This document shows, piece by piece, positions 8,664-17,155 of a stretch of DNA of 64,000 nt. A program made the translations under genes and the position numbers. How positions within the stretch are numbered: the stretch's first letter is position 1; each line of letters starts with the position of its first letter. This stretch comes from Kiritimatiellota bacterium. GTDB lineage: Bacteria; Verrucomicrobiota; Kiritimatiellia; JAAZAB01. The DNA lies in the NCBI GenBank assembly GCA_026398415.1, contig JAPLSY010000085.1:146319-210318 (forward strand), given 5' to 3'. The notes beneath the pieces are model-generated. The model searched no databases and was not told the origin of the DNA. It saw nothing but the letters and a program-made list of their open reading frames with translations.

Positions 8664-9689
8664 ATGAACCAGGAACCCTATGGCGTAATTCTGGCCGGTG
8701 CCGCCGATGAGGTGCGCCGCGCCTACGACACATTTGCGCAACAGCCGGTGGATTGGGATTTGACCAGCGAGCCGCCGGACCCGCCCGACAGGCGTCAGGT
8801 GACGATCCGCAAACCGGTCCAAGTGGCCGGCCCCGGCACTTTTTTCGGACGCGAGCACCGGACGCTGATATTCGAACCGACGCCGCTCGAAGGGTGGTGG
8901 TTTGAGCGCGTGGACCAGCCGGGTTCTCTGCCCATCAAGGTTTCCGTGCGTAATGTCTGGACCACGATCCGTAACATCGTTCTGCGCAGTGGATCGCCCC
9001 ACAACTACATGCGCATGGTGGAGCACATCATCGCCCTGCGGCTGGGCTTAGGTATCGACAACCTGATGATCAAGGCCGATGCGGGCGATCCGCCGCTCTT
9101 TGACCGGGGCAGTATTGACCTGGTTGAGGCTCTGACCGATGCCGGCACGGAACCCTCCGCCGCGCCCGTGGTATATGTAACCGTGAAAGAGGCCGTCACC
9201 ATGGGCAGGGCGAACGGCAGTTTTGTGACCCTGTTGCCTGCGCGTGACAAGACCTTTCACTTGCAGATGGATTGTGCCGTAGATTTTCCCAATGTCATGG
9301 GAAAACAGCGGGTTCGTTTCAATCTCAACCGCCGGCGGTTCTGCTATGGCGCCCTGGCGCGCACCAATACGACGGCCGCCATGAAGTGGTATTCCCAGAC
9401 GGTGGGCAAACTTTTTGCCGATATTCGCAATCTGGGTTACACGGATAAAAACATTCTGATTGCCGGGCGCCACCGTTACGTCAACGAGCCTTTCCTGATG
9501 CACGAAGGCAAATCCCTTGAGGCGGTCTGGCACCGTGCTCTGCTGGATTTGCTGGCGGCGCTGGCCCTGATTGACGAGGGGCGCTTCGTGGGCGGGGTTG
9601 TTTCCTACAAGGCGGGACATACCTTGGATGTGGAAATGGTCCGCATCCTGTCCAGGTATAACCTCCTGCAGACGGTGAAAAGCACGTAG
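8664..9689 (+). CDS. LpxC-like UDP-3-O-acyl-GlcNAc deacetylase homologue
   Basis: Resembles LpxC, the zinc deacetylase committing UDP-GlcNAc to lipid A. The LpxC order is recognisable over 341 aa: MRMVEHIIALRLGLGIDNL (Glu120, His121, zinc site), LQMDCAVDFPNVMGKQRVRF...ARTNT, then EAVWHRALLDLLAALALID and SYKAGHTLDVEM (His319). It is divergent. The usual HKxLD zinc pair reads HRALLD here, so His290 and Asp295 are five rather than four residues apart, and the N-terminal lobe is longer. It could be the cell's LpxC or a specialised paralogue; no other lpx gene is present. A hydrolase gene follows closely. Confidence 0.72.
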   Translation: MNQEPYGVILAGAADEVRRAYDTFAQQPVDWDLTSEPPDPPDRRQVTIRKPVQVAGPGTFFGREHRTLIFEPTPLEGWWFERVDQPGSLPIKVSVRNVWTTIRNIVLRSGSPHNYMRMVEHIIALRLGLGIDNLMIKADAGDPPLFDRGSIDLVEALTDAGTEPSAAPVVYVTVKEAVTMGRANGSFVTLLPARDKTFHLQMDCAVDFPNVMGKQRVRFNLNRRRFCYGALARTNTTAAMKWYSQTVGKLFADIRNLGYTDKNILIAGRHRYVNEPFLMHEGKSLEAVWHRALLDLLAALALIDEGRFVGGVVSYKAGHTLDVEMVRILSRYNLLQTVKST

Positions 9690-9726
9690 GCGCGTGGAGC
9701 GCAGATCATCGGATAAAGGTGCAGAC

Positions 9727-10497
9727 ATGAGGAAATCGCTGGTGAAAGCCAAGCCGGCCGTAAAAAAATCGTTGTGGCAGGGGTACGCGCGGCAGGATTT
9801 TACGGTGGATGGGCGTGAGTGCCTGCTGGTAATTCCCAAAACTTCGGCGCCGGGCAACCCGTGGATCTGGCGCACGGAATTTTTCGGGCATGAACCCCAG
9901 GGCGACGTCATGCTGCTCGGTAAAGGTTTCCACGTTGCCTATATGGATGTGCAGAATATGTACGGAGCGCCCGTGGCCTTGGACCACATGGACAAGTTTT
10001 ATGCCTACTTGACAAAAGAACGAGCGTTAGCGTCGAAAACAGTGCTGGAAGGCTTCAGCCGTGGCGGGCTTTTCGCGTTCAACTGGGCGGCGCGGAACCC
10101 CGGCAAGGTAGCGGCCATTTATGTCGATGCGCCGGTATGTGATTTTAAGAGTTGGCCCGGCGGCAAAGATAAGAATACTGCTTCAGCGGATGATTGGGCG
10201 CGCTGCAAGCAGGCCTATGGCCTGACCGAAAAACAGGCCTTGGCCTATAGGCTGAATCCCGTTGACAACCTTGGTCCATTGGCCAAGGCCAGAATCCCGA
10301 TTTTGAGCGTGTGCGGCGAAATAGACCAGGTGGTGCCGATAAAGGAGAACACGCTTGTCGTGAAGGAACGTTATGAGAAGCTCGGCGGTTCTTTTACGCT
10401 GATCGCCAAGCCATTTTGCGACCATCATCCCCATAGCCTGCCTGATCCATCAAGAATCGTAAATTTCGTTCTACGCCACACCGCAGGTTTTGAATAA
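9727..10497 (+). CDS. alpha/beta-hydrolase fold protein
   Basis: Putative serine hydrolase of 256 aa. The nucleophile elbow GFSRGG puts Ser111 at the active site, Asp200 follows in LSVCGEIDQVVP, and a histidine cluster DHHPHS at 232-237 can supply the third residue. No signal peptide is evident, so it is probably cytoplasmic. The ATG at 9727 with AAAGGT upstream is preferred over a GTG at 9694 that has no ribosome-binding site. Substrate is unknown; esterase or peptidase of the prolyl-oligopeptidase type is plausible. It ends 5 bp from the convergent trmL. Confidence 0.75.
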   Translation: MRKSLVKAKPAVKKSLWQGYARQDFTVDGRECLLVIPKTSAPGNPWIWRTEFFGHEPQGDVMLLGKGFHVAYMDVQNMYGAPVALDHMDKFYAYLTKERALASKTVLEGFSRGGLFAFNWAARNPGKVAAIYVDAPVCDFKSWPGGKDKNTASADDWARCKQAYGLTEKQALAYRLNPVDNLGPLAKARIPILSVCGEIDQVVPIKENTLVVKERYEKLGGSFTLIAKPFCDHHPHSLPDPSRIVNFVLRHTAGFE

Positions 10498-10502
10498 ACA
10501 TG

Positions 10503-11027
10503 CTACGGATCGCGGGCTGCCGGTGTTTGGAATTGGCTTAGCGCGGCATACAGCACAATGGCCACGGCATTGGCCAGGTTGAGCGAGCGGACGCGATCGC
10601 TCCGCATGGGAATACCGATGACTCGGTCAGGATGCTGATCGAGCAATTCCTCCGGCAAGCCGCGGGTCTCGCACCCGAACACCAGCGTGGCGCCGGGCTG
10701 GTAACGGACCGCAGCATAATTGATGGCGCCCCGCGTGCTGAAAAAATAGCACGGGGCCGGCGCTACGCGCTGGAACAGCGCCGCCAGGTCGGCATGGCGT
10801 TCCAGGTCCACGGCGTCCCAGTAGTCCAATCCCGCGCGGCGGAGCTTGGCATCATTCAGACGGAATCCCAGGCGGCCGACCAGGTGCAGGCGCGTGCCGG
10901 TGGCCGCGCACAGCCGGGCGATATTGCCGGTATTAGGCGGAATTTCCGGCTCAATCAAGGCCACTTGCAGGGGTGGTTCCGGCCAGTGGAATGGCAACGG
11001 GCATAGGCGCGTGTGCTTTGGTTGCAT
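10503..11027 (-). CDS. trmL: tRNA (cytidine/uridine-2'-O-)-methyltransferase TrmL
   Basis: SPOUT-class methyltransferase expected to 2'-O-methylate wobble nucleotide 34 of leucine tRNAs. Signature segments: ALIEPEIPPNTGNIARLCAATG, LHLVGRLGFRLND.KLRRAGLDYW, VFGCETRGLPEELL and IPMRSDRVRSLNLANAVAIVLYAAL (the knotted SAM site). The frame is open up to 11108, but the ATG at 11027 gives 174 aa, near the family's 150-170, and the extra N-terminal residues look non-coding. The ribosome-binding site is weak. The gene converges on the hydrolase gene. Confidence 0.9.
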   Translation of the reverse strand: MQPKHTRLCPLPFHWPEPPLQVALIEPEIPPNTGNIARLCAATGTRLHLVGRLGFRLNDAKLRRAGLDYWDAVDLERHADLAALFQRVAPAPCYFFSTRGAINYAAVRYQPGATLVFGCETRGLPEELLDQHPDRVIGIPMRSDRVRSLNLANAVAIVLYAALSQFQTPAARDP

Positions 11028-11208
11028 GGGAAACAAATTTAAACGCAACGGTGCGGAGACGCAAGGCAAAGAATTCTTCAGATATTCCCGCCTATGGGTT
11101 TTAAGCATTTCTTGTCGGGAACTTGCCGCTGCCGTTAAAAATCTGCTTGCTATGCGGGATTGGCGGTCATATATTGCCTAACAATTAATCCGGATTTGGT
11201 GAAATGGT

Positions 11209-11856
11209 ATGAATGTCAAGGACGTCAATCTCACACCGGCGGAGCTGCAGGCCATTCTGGATCATAAGCGTTCCATGTCGTTGGCCCATGGGGTTGAAGT
11301 TTCGCTGGAAGAGGCGATCGAGCATTTTATCGAGCATTACGAATTGGATTGGATGCGGGAGAAACAGCGGCGCGATCTGGCGGAACAGCGGCATGAAATC
11401 GAAAAGCACAAGTATCTGCGATCCGAAAAGGAAGGACGTGACATTGGCAAGGCCCGCGCGGCCGAGGAGTGGTGCGCTAAATATGCGCCCATCTGGCGGG
11501 CGGAGCATGAATCGCTGGAGCGTAACGGCTTCCTGAAGGTCAGCGTGGTCATCCAGAGCGAGCAGGGACTTCATATGCAGCCGGCCTCCACGCTGGCAAA
11601 TCTGGCCCAGCAATACAGTTGTGAAGTGTATTTGCACCGGGTGGGCATGGAATATTTCAATTTTATTTTACAGGGTAAAAAATATTTAAACGTCAAGTCC
11701 GTATTATGCCTGTTGACCGTGAAAGCGGAAAAAGGCGAATCACTAGAATTCATTGCCACGGGGCCGCAGGCCAAGACCGTGCTGGAAACTATTGCGGGGT
11801 ATATCGGTCAGGGAACCGAACCGCAGAAGGTTGAAGCGGTCCCGGGTGTCGCATAG
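11209..11856 (+). CDS. HPr-domain phosphocarrier fused to a helical N-terminal domain
   Basis: The C-terminal half (about 108-200) is an HPr-like domain. GLHMQPAS carries His122, the position phosphorylated by PTS enzyme I, and LNVKSVLCLL carries Ser164, equivalent to the HPr-kinase serine. The arginine normally two residues after the histidine is Gln124, and an insert of about 11 residues separates the two sites. Residues 1-105 form a charged, helical region unlike known PTS parts (EKQRRDLAEQRHEIEKHK). Canonical HPr is about 88 aa, so this 215-aa protein is a fusion, more likely regulatory than a sugar-transport part. It starts the run with the TPR protein, rimO and pgsA. Confidence 0.75.
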   Translation: MNVKDVNLTPAELQAILDHKRSMSLAHGVEVSLEEAIEHFIEHYELDWMREKQRRDLAEQRHEIEKHKYLRSEKEGRDIGKARAAEEWCAKYAPIWRAEHESLERNGFLKVSVVIQSEQGLHMQPASTLANLAQQYSCEVYLHRVGMEYFNFILQGKKYLNVKSVLCLLTVKAEKGESLEFIATGPQAKTVLETIAGYIGQGTEPQKVEAVPGVA

Positions 11857-11882
11857 GCGGCGATGTCGGAAAGGAAATTAGC

Positions 11883-12572
11883 ATGCCAGTTCCTGTGCCA
11901 TCCAGTCAAAGTCCGGCTCCGGAGTATAATCCGATCGCGCTTGAGGATGTCCTCCATTTTCTGAAGGCGAATTACACGGTGTTGGCCGTGGGCGCGGCGA
12001 TCATCGTGCTTGTGGCGGCGGGATTGACGATGTACTTCATGCAACAGCGGCGCAACGCGGAACGCGCCTCGCAGATGCTCCTGGTGGCCCAGTCGCCGAA
12101 GCAATGGGAGGAACTGCTGCAGCAATACCCGGATGCCAAGGTGGCACCGGTGGCCCTGCTGGCCTTGGCCTCCAGCCAATACGGCGCTGGTACTTATGAC
12201 CAGGCGCTCGCCACCTACGGCCGGTTTTTGGAAAAATATCCCCGGCACGGCATGGCCCTGGCGGCCGAGCTCGGTAAAATCCAGTGCCAGGAAGGTCGGG
12301 GCGAAATCGAGATGGCATTTAACGGCTACGCCCTGTTTGGCGACATGCATCCCGATCATTTCCTGGCGCCGCAGGCGCTTTTTGGCAAGGCGCGTTGCCT
12401 GCAAATGATGCGCCGTTATCCCGAGGCCAAGGTGATTTACGAGGATTTCATTGCCGCCCATCCGAAAAGCGAATGGGTTCCCCAGGCCGAGTTTGCCCTG
12501 CGCTACCTGGATCGTGAAATTCGCGCTCAGCGTCCCGCGGTCGCAACCAATGCGCCGACCAGCAAGCCGTAA
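11883..12572 (+). CDS. membrane-anchored TPR protein (YfgM-like)
   Basis: A 229-aa protein with a short cytoplasmic N-terminus, one transmembrane helix (about 33-53) and a periplasmic domain of TPR-like repeats (YDQALATYGRFLEKYP, YPEAKVIYEDFIAAHP). The design resembles YfgM/YbgF-type periplasmic scaffolds that help the Sec translocon or envelope assembly. This is a resemblance of architecture; no catalytic motif is present. It lies 26 bp after the HPr-fusion gene and 20 bp before rimO, so it is probably co-transcribed with them. Confidence 0.75.
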   Translation: MPVPVPSSQSPAPEYNPIALEDVLHFLKANYTVLAVGAAIIVLVAAGLTMYFMQQRRNAERASQMLLVAQSPKQWEELLQQYPDAKVAPVALLALASSQYGAGTYDQALATYGRFLEKYPRHGMALAAELGKIQCQEGRGEIEMAFNGYALFGDMHPDHFLAPQALFGKARCLQMMRRYPEAKVIYEDFIAAHPKSEWVPQAEFALRYLDREIRAQRPAVATNAPTSKP

Positions 12573-12592
12573 AACCCTTAAAATCCCCTGCC

Positions 12593-13948
12593 ATGCATGT
12601 CGCTCGTCCTATCACCGTAGGCTTCATTAGCCTCGGTTGTGCCAAAAACCTGGTGGATTCGGAAATCATCGCCACCGGTTTGACGGCGGAGGGTTTCCGG
12701 CTGGCACCGGCTCCAAAATGTGCTGACGTAGTCATTGTGAACACCTGCGCCTTCGTGCGGGACGCCAAGGCGGAATCCATTGATGCCGTGCTCGAGGCCT
12801 GCGCCTGGAAACAACGTGGCCGTTGCCGCGCCGTGCTGGTGGCGGGCTGTCTGCCGCAACGCTACCGTCGGGAAATTCAGTCGCTGTTGCCGGAGGTGGA
12901 TGCTTTTATCGGCTTGGACGAGTTGAATCAGGCCGGCGTGGTAATTCGCCGTGTCCTGCGGGGAGAGCGGTCCGTGGCGGTGATAGCGCCCCGGGCGCAG
13001 GCCGTGCTGGAGCCATCCGGGAACCGCCTGCTTTTCACGGGCGCGCCCTATGCCTATGTGAAAATCGCGGAAGGCTGTAACCACACCTGCGCGTTTTGCG
13101 CGATCCCGCAGATTCGCGGTCGCTACCGCTCGCGGCCGATCAAAAGTATTGTGGCGGAAGCCGAGGATCTGCTCAGCCGTGGCATTCGCGAGCTGAACCT
13201 GATTGCCCAGGACACCACTTCCTATGGGCTTGATCTGGGCGCGCGAACCAACCTGCCGGCCTTACTCCGCGCCCTGGGCCGCATCGGCGGAAGGTTCTGG
13301 ATCCGTGTGTTATACGGCCATCCTGCCCATGTGACTGCGGCGCTAATGGACGCCATGGGCGCCGTGGAGCAGGTATGCTCTTACCTGGACCTGCCCATCC
13401 AGCACAGCGATGCGGCCATCCTGCGCGCCATGCTCCGCCCGGGCACCGCCGGGCATATGCGGCGCATGTTCGGGCGTATTCGCGCCGCCTTGCCGGGGGT
13501 GACGTTGCGAACCACCTGTTTGGTTGGCTTTCCGGGTGAGACGGAACGGCAGTTTCGGAATTTGCTGGCATTTCTGGAAGAAATCCGCTTTGATCATGTC
13601 GCTGTTTTTACGTATTCAAAAGAGGAAAATACAGCGGCCGCCCGATTGCCCCGCCCCGTGCCCAATGCCGAGGCGGAACGCCGCAAACAATGCCTCATGC
13701 TCCGGCAAAAGCGGATCGTGGACGCAGCCGCTCTGGCGCAAATCGGCCGGTCCGACGATCTGCTGGTTGAACGCTATGACCGCAAGCGGCGCCTATGGGT
13801 ATCCCGGTCGCGCGGCCAGGCTCCGGATGTGGATGGGGTAGTGTATGTGAGCGTGCCGGCGAATGGCTTGGCGTCCGGCGCGCTGATACGCGGCCGGTAT
13901 GCGGCCGTGGCCGGTTACGATCTAAAGGCTGTTATCGCTAACTCATGA
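12593..13948 (+). CDS. rimO: ribosomal protein S12 methylthiotransferase RimO
   Basis: Radical-SAM enzyme that methylthiolates the conserved aspartate of ribosomal protein S12. It has the three-domain layout: an N-terminal UPF0004 domain with iron-sulfur cysteines 16 (SLGCAKNLVDSE), 52 (NTCAFV) and 86 (GCLPQR); a radical-SAM core with Cys162, Cys166 and Cys169 (GCNHTCAFCAIPQIRG); and a C-terminal TRAM domain. At 451 aa it is normal length. The SLGCAKNLVDSE motif separates RimO from MiaB. Its stop overlaps the pgsA start (ATGA). Confidence 0.95.
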   Translation: MHVARPITVGFISLGCAKNLVDSEIIATGLTAEGFRLAPAPKCADVVIVNTCAFVRDAKAESIDAVLEACAWKQRGRCRAVLVAGCLPQRYRREIQSLLPEVDAFIGLDELNQAGVVIRRVLRGERSVAVIAPRAQAVLEPSGNRLLFTGAPYAYVKIAEGCNHTCAFCAIPQIRGRYRSRPIKSIVAEAEDLLSRGIRELNLIAQDTTSYGLDLGARTNLPALLRALGRIGGRFWIRVLYGHPAHVTAALMDAMGAVEQVCSYLDLPIQHSDAAILRAMLRPGTAGHMRRMFGRIRAALPGVTLRTTCLVGFPGETERQFRNLLAFLEEIRFDHVAVFTYSKEENTAAARLPRPVPNAEAERRKQCLMLRQKRIVDAAALAQIGRSDDLLVERYDRKRRLWVSRSRGQAPDVDGVVYVSVPANGLASGALIRGRYAAVAGYDLKAVIANS

Positions 13949-14553
13949 ACTTATCCAATCAATTAACGGTCAGCCGGTTCGGGATGGCGTTTGTCCTGAC
14001 TATATTTTTGACCTTGCCGATCCAATTTGGCAAGACGATCGGGTTATTCGTTTTTGTGCTGGCGGCGCTTACCGATTATTGGGATGGAAAGCTGGCGCGC
14101 CGCACGGGGACCGTCACGGCGTTTGGCCAACTCATGGATCCGCTGGTGGATAAGGTGCTCATCTGTGCGGCCTTCGTCAGTTTTGTGGCCATCAATCAAA
14201 TTGTGCCGGCCTGGATCGTAATCGTTATCCTGACCCGGGAATTCATGGTCACGGGGTTGCGCCTGCTGGCGGCCAACCAGGGCCGGGTGATTCCCGCCAG
14301 CCGCTGGGGTAAGCATAAAGCGGTCTGGCAGATGATTGTCATTGGCATAATCCTGATCGGGTTGGCCGTTCGCGCGGACCTGTTGCCGTTCCTGTTGAAA
14401 GGCGATGATTTGCCAACGTTCCTCAATCTGTATTATGACCGTTGTTTTCATTATGTAACGTTTTGGCTCTCCGCCCTGGTGGCCATTTTAACCGTATTTT
14501 CCGGCAGTATCTATCTTTGGCAGTGCCGGCAACTGGTGCGCGAAGCGAAGTGA
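13945..14553 (+). CDS. pgsA: CDP-diacylglycerol-glycerol-3-phosphate 3-phosphatidyltransferase
   Basis: Integral membrane enzyme making phosphatidylglycerol phosphate, the committed step to anionic phospholipids. The CDP-alcohol phosphotransferase motif is complete: Asp47-Gly48, Ala51-Arg52, Gly61, Asp65 and Asp69 (DGKLARR ... GQLMDPLVD). There are about five or six membrane helices in 202 aa. The start codon overlaps the rimO stop by four bases, indicating translational coupling. Downstream DNA carries a pair of inverted 7-bp repeat tracts. Confidence 0.95.
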   Translation: MNLSNQLTVSRFGMAFVLTIFLTLPIQFGKTIGLFVFVLAALTDYWDGKLARRTGTVTAFGQLMDPLVDKVLICAAFVSFVAINQIVPAWIVIVILTREFMVTGLRLLAANQGRVIPASRWGKHKAVWQMIVIGIILIGLAVRADLLPFLLKGDDLPTFLNLYYDRCFHYVTFWLSALVAILTVFSGSIYLWQCRQLVREAK

Positions 14554-14569
14554 GTGCGAATGAATTTAG

Positions 14570-14654
14570 AAGTCAGAATTCAGTAGTCAGCATGCGCGCT
14601 GAGAATTGCATGCTCATTTTATTCTGGCTCCTGGCTTCTGACTTCTGAATACTG
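14570..14654. repeat. paired 7-bp repeat tracts in inverted orientation
   Basis: Left tract: AAGTCAG, AATTCAG, TAGTCAG (14570-14590). Right tract: CTGGCTC, CTGGCTT, CTGACTT, CTGAATA (14624-14651). The two are largely complementary, so the RNA between pgsA and the next gene could fold into a stem. Confidence 0.65.
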
Positions 14655-14662
14655 GATGTGCT

Positions 14663-15178
14663 ATGATTAACCAGGATTGGGATATCAAACCGCGTGCTGC
14701 GGTGTGCGGTAAATGTCAAAAGCCGTTTGCCGATCGGCAGGAATATGTGTCGCGGCTGACCTACGGACCGGATGGGTATGCGCGCCTGGATTCCTGTGCG
14801 GCCTGCTGGAGCGAGACGGACCGCACGCCGCAGGCCGTCAGTGTCTGGCGCGGCGTTTTTGAGATGCCGCCGCCGGCGCCTCCGGAAGCGCTGAAAAAGG
14901 AAACGGCGGAATCGCTTTTGCGCTCTCTTGTGGAGAAAAACGATCCGGCCAACGCTAACGTCATGTTCATTCTGGCCGTTATGCTGGAGCGGCGGCGTAT
15001 GCTCGTCGAACGGGATGTCCGTAAACAGGACGACGGCAAACTCGTGCGCGTTTACGAACACCGCAAGACCGGCGATACTTTTATCATCACCGATCCCCAA
15101 CTGCGCCTGGATCAGATCGAGCATGTCCAGGCCGAAGTGATGGCCATGCTGTCGGCGCCGGCAGTCCCGCCGTCGTAG
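14663..15178 (+). CDS. zinc-ribbon protein of unknown function
   Basis: A 171-aa cytoplasmic protein with four cysteines in two CxxC pairs (VCGKCQ, Cys15/18; SCAACW, Cys45/48), which could bind zinc. A Pro-rich linker and a helical C-terminal part follow (ANVMFILAVMLERRRMLVE). I do not recognise a named family with confidence. It sits between pgsA and a D-aminoacylase gene (6-bp gap), so it may share their transcript. No enzymatic motif is visible; a nucleic-acid- or protein-binding role is a guess. Confidence 0.7.
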   Translation: MINQDWDIKPRAAVCGKCQKPFADRQEYVSRLTYGPDGYARLDSCAACWSETDRTPQAVSVWRGVFEMPPPAPPEALKKETAESLLRSLVEKNDPANANVMFILAVMLERRRMLVERDVRKQDDGKLVRVYEHRKTGDTFIITDPQLRLDQIEHVQAEVMAMLSAPAVPPS

Positions 15179-15184
15179 CCAAAT

Positions 15185-16735
15185 ATGCTGGATTACAAGA
15201 TCATCGGCGGACAGGTGTTTGATGGCACGGGCGCCGATCCTGTGCGGGCCGATGTCGGCATCGCGGGCGAACGCATCGCGGCCATTGGCGACCTGGGTCC
15301 TGCCGAGGCCGCCGCCGTGATTGACGCGGCGGGGATGTGTGTAGCGCCTGGATTTATCGACGCCCATTCCCATTCCGATGCCTATCTCCTGATCGAGCCT
15401 TCGGCGCCGAGCAAGCTTTACCAGGGTGTTACGACTGAAATCGTCGGCAATTGCGGCGCCAGCGCGGCGCCACTGGCGGATCAAGCCTGGCTGCCATCCG
15501 ATTGGCGCGACCAATCCTATCCCGGTACGTGGCGGAGCGTGGCCGACTACCGCTGCCTGCTGGAACAGGCGCGTCCCGCGCCTAACGTCGTGCTGTTGAT
15601 CGGCCACGGCAAACTGCGCGCGTGGGTTATGGGCTACCAGGCTCGCCCGGCGACGGCCGACGAACGCCGCGCCATGGCGCGGTTGTTGGAACAAAGCCTG
15701 GACGAGGGCGGGCGCGGGTTCAGCACGGGCTTGATTTATTCGCCCGGCCTGTTTGCCGCACCCGAGGAACTGGCCGACTTGGCGCACGTGGCCGCCCAAC
15801 GCGATGGAATTTACACTACGCACATGCGCAGCGAAGGGAAAAATCTGCTAGAAGCGATCGAGGAGACACTGGCCATTGGGCGCCAGACCGGTGTGCGCCT
15901 TGAGATTTCCCATTTAAAGACTTCAGGCCGTGATAACTGGTCGAAGGTGGATGCGGCGCTGGATCTTATCCGCCGCGCGCGCGCGGCAGGGCTTGACGTG
16001 GCGGCCGACCGTTATCCCTATACGGCCGGCGGCACGGATTTGGACGTGATCTTGCCTGACTGGGCCCAAGCAGGCGGGCGGGACGCCGTTCTGCGGCGCC
16101 TGCGTGACAGTGACGAACACGCGCGCCTGTGGCAGGAAATGACGGCGTCCCGGCCGGCGGATGACTGGAACGGCGTCGTGATCGGCTCCACGGCCGAGGT
16201 GTCGTTCCGTGGAAAATCCTTGCCGGAAGTCGCGCGAACAATGGGCGTGGGCACTATCGAGGCGGCCTTGCGGCTCATGCAAGGCGACGAGCTGAAAACC
16301 AGCGCTTTTTTCTTCGGCATGAGTGAAGATAATATGTGGAAAATCCTGGCCGAGCCTTTTGTCATGCTCGGGTCCGATGCTTCCCTGCGTGCGCTTCAGG
16401 GGCCGCTGAGCCGGGACTTTCCGCATCCGCGCGCCTATGGCGCTTTCCCAAAATTTCTGCGTGCGGCGCTGGATGGTAAGACGGTGACTTTGCCGGAGGC
16501 GATCCGGAAAATGACCAGTCTGCCGGCAGACCATTTCCGGCTCAAAGGACGGGGTAGGGTCGTGGCGGGCGCTTATGCCGACCTGGTGGTTTTCGATCCC
16601 AACACCGTGGCCGATGTCGCCACATTTGCCGTTCCCCACGCTCTCGCTCGGGGAATCGAATGCGTGATGGTGAACGGTATTCCGGCCCTTGACCGAAACG
16701 GTCTGACCGGACAAAGGGCGGGACGGATTCTGTAA
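15185..16735 (+). CDS. D-aminoacylase/N-acyl-D-amino-acid deacylase family amidohydrolase
   Basis: Amidohydrolase-superfamily enzyme of 516 aa, expected to remove acyl groups from N-acyl-D-amino acids. Motifs: GQVFDGTGADPVRADVGI (N-terminal beta domain), APGFIDAHSHSDAYLL (metal ligands His61 and His63), EIVGNCGAS (metal-bridging Cys90), THMRSEG and ISHLKTSG (further His ligands), and GSDAS with the catalytic Asp. This cysteine-bridged set is typical of D-aminoacylases rather than dihydroorotases. Such enzymes help recycle D-amino acids from peptidoglycan or the environment. A 7-bp repeat begins immediately after the TAA. Confidence 0.9.
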   Translation: MLDYKIIGGQVFDGTGADPVRADVGIAGERIAAIGDLGPAEAAAVIDAAGMCVAPGFIDAHSHSDAYLLIEPSAPSKLYQGVTTEIVGNCGASAAPLADQAWLPSDWRDQSYPGTWRSVADYRCLLEQARPAPNVVLLIGHGKLRAWVMGYQARPATADERRAMARLLEQSLDEGGRGFSTGLIYSPGLFAAPEELADLAHVAAQRDGIYTTHMRSEGKNLLEAIEETLAIGRQTGVRLEISHLKTSGRDNWSKVDAALDLIRRARAAGLDVAADRYPYTAGGTDLDVILPDWAQAGGRDAVLRRLRDSDEHARLWQEMTASRPADDWNGVVIGSTAEVSFRGKSLPEVARTMGVGTIEAALRLMQGDELKTSAFFFGMSEDNMWKILAEPFVMLGSDASLRALQGPLSRDFPHPRAYGAFPKFLRAALDGKTVTLPEAIRKMTSLPADHFRLKGRGRVVAGAYADLVVFDPNTVADVATFAVPHALARGIECVMVNGIPALDRNGLTGQRAGRIL

Positions 16736-16770
16736 GACGGAGGACGGACGCCAGAGGCCGGACGCCGGAC
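16736..16770. repeat. 7-bp degenerate tandem repeat starting at a stop codon
   Basis: Five units (GACGGAG, GACGGAC, GCCAGAG, GCCGGAC, GCCGGAC) follow the TAA of the D-aminoacylase gene with no gap. Downstream, about 16798-16852, is an imperfect inverted repeat (CGGAGCG and CGCTCCG). Confidence 0.75.
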
Positions 16771-16862
16771 AAACAAAGAAGAAAATGCCCAACGCTCAAC
16801 CACGCGGAGCGCGCCGTCTTAGGTGGCTCGCGTTCAGTTCGCTCCGTTGGTTTAGAAAAAGA

Positions 16863-16906
16863 TTGCAAGCAGATGTATTCTAACGTATTCTTTGTTTTAA
16901 ACAAAG
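16863..16906 (+). promoter_or_regulatory. toxin-antitoxin promoter with operator palindrome
   Basis: A sigma70-like promoter (TTGCAA at 16863, 17-bp spacer, TATTCT at 16886-16891) is followed by a palindrome at 16890-16906: arms CTTTGTTT and AAACAAAG around one T. The palindrome overlaps the end of the -10 box and precedes the AGGGAGGG ribosome-binding site. This is where an autorepressing RHH antitoxin would bind. Confidence 0.6.
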
Positions 16907-16915
16907 GGAGGGATT

Positions 16916-17155
16916 ATGTCCAAGACTTTAACGTTACGGCTTGATGAGCCGGTCTACCGACTCTTCAAAACGGTGTCGGAGCGAGAAAACAGGCCTATTT
17001 CAAACTTCATTGAGACGGCCGTGATGCGTTTTGTTCAAGAACACGAGACCGTTGATGAATTTGAAATGGCCGAAATCCGTGGTAATACTGAACTCAACCG
17101 AAGTCTAAAACGAGGACATCAGGATGCAAAGAACCGGCGCGGCGCATTCGTCTGA
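16916..17155 (+). CDS. RHH (CopG-like) antitoxin
   Basis: A 79-aa protein with an N-terminal ribbon-helix-helix: a strand SKTLTLRLDEPVYRLF followed by two helices (ENRPISNFIETAVMRFV). RHH antitoxins dimerise on operator DNA through the strand and neutralise the toxin through the C-terminal tail. The palindrome just upstream fits autoregulation. The gene overlaps the downstream toxin gene by 32 bp, a typical toxin-antitoxin arrangement. The strand of alternating residues and the length support the call; the exact family is not resolved. Confidence 0.85.
   Translation: MSKTLTLRLDEPVYRLFKTVSERENRPISNFIETAVMRFVQEHETVDEFEMAEIRGNTELNRSLKRGHQDAKNRRGAFV

Noticed and set aside
14573..15823. 416-aa minus-strand frame opposite the zinc-ribbon and D-aminoacylase genes
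   Set aside because: Overlaps two coding genes and a repeat; low-complexity Arg/His composition.
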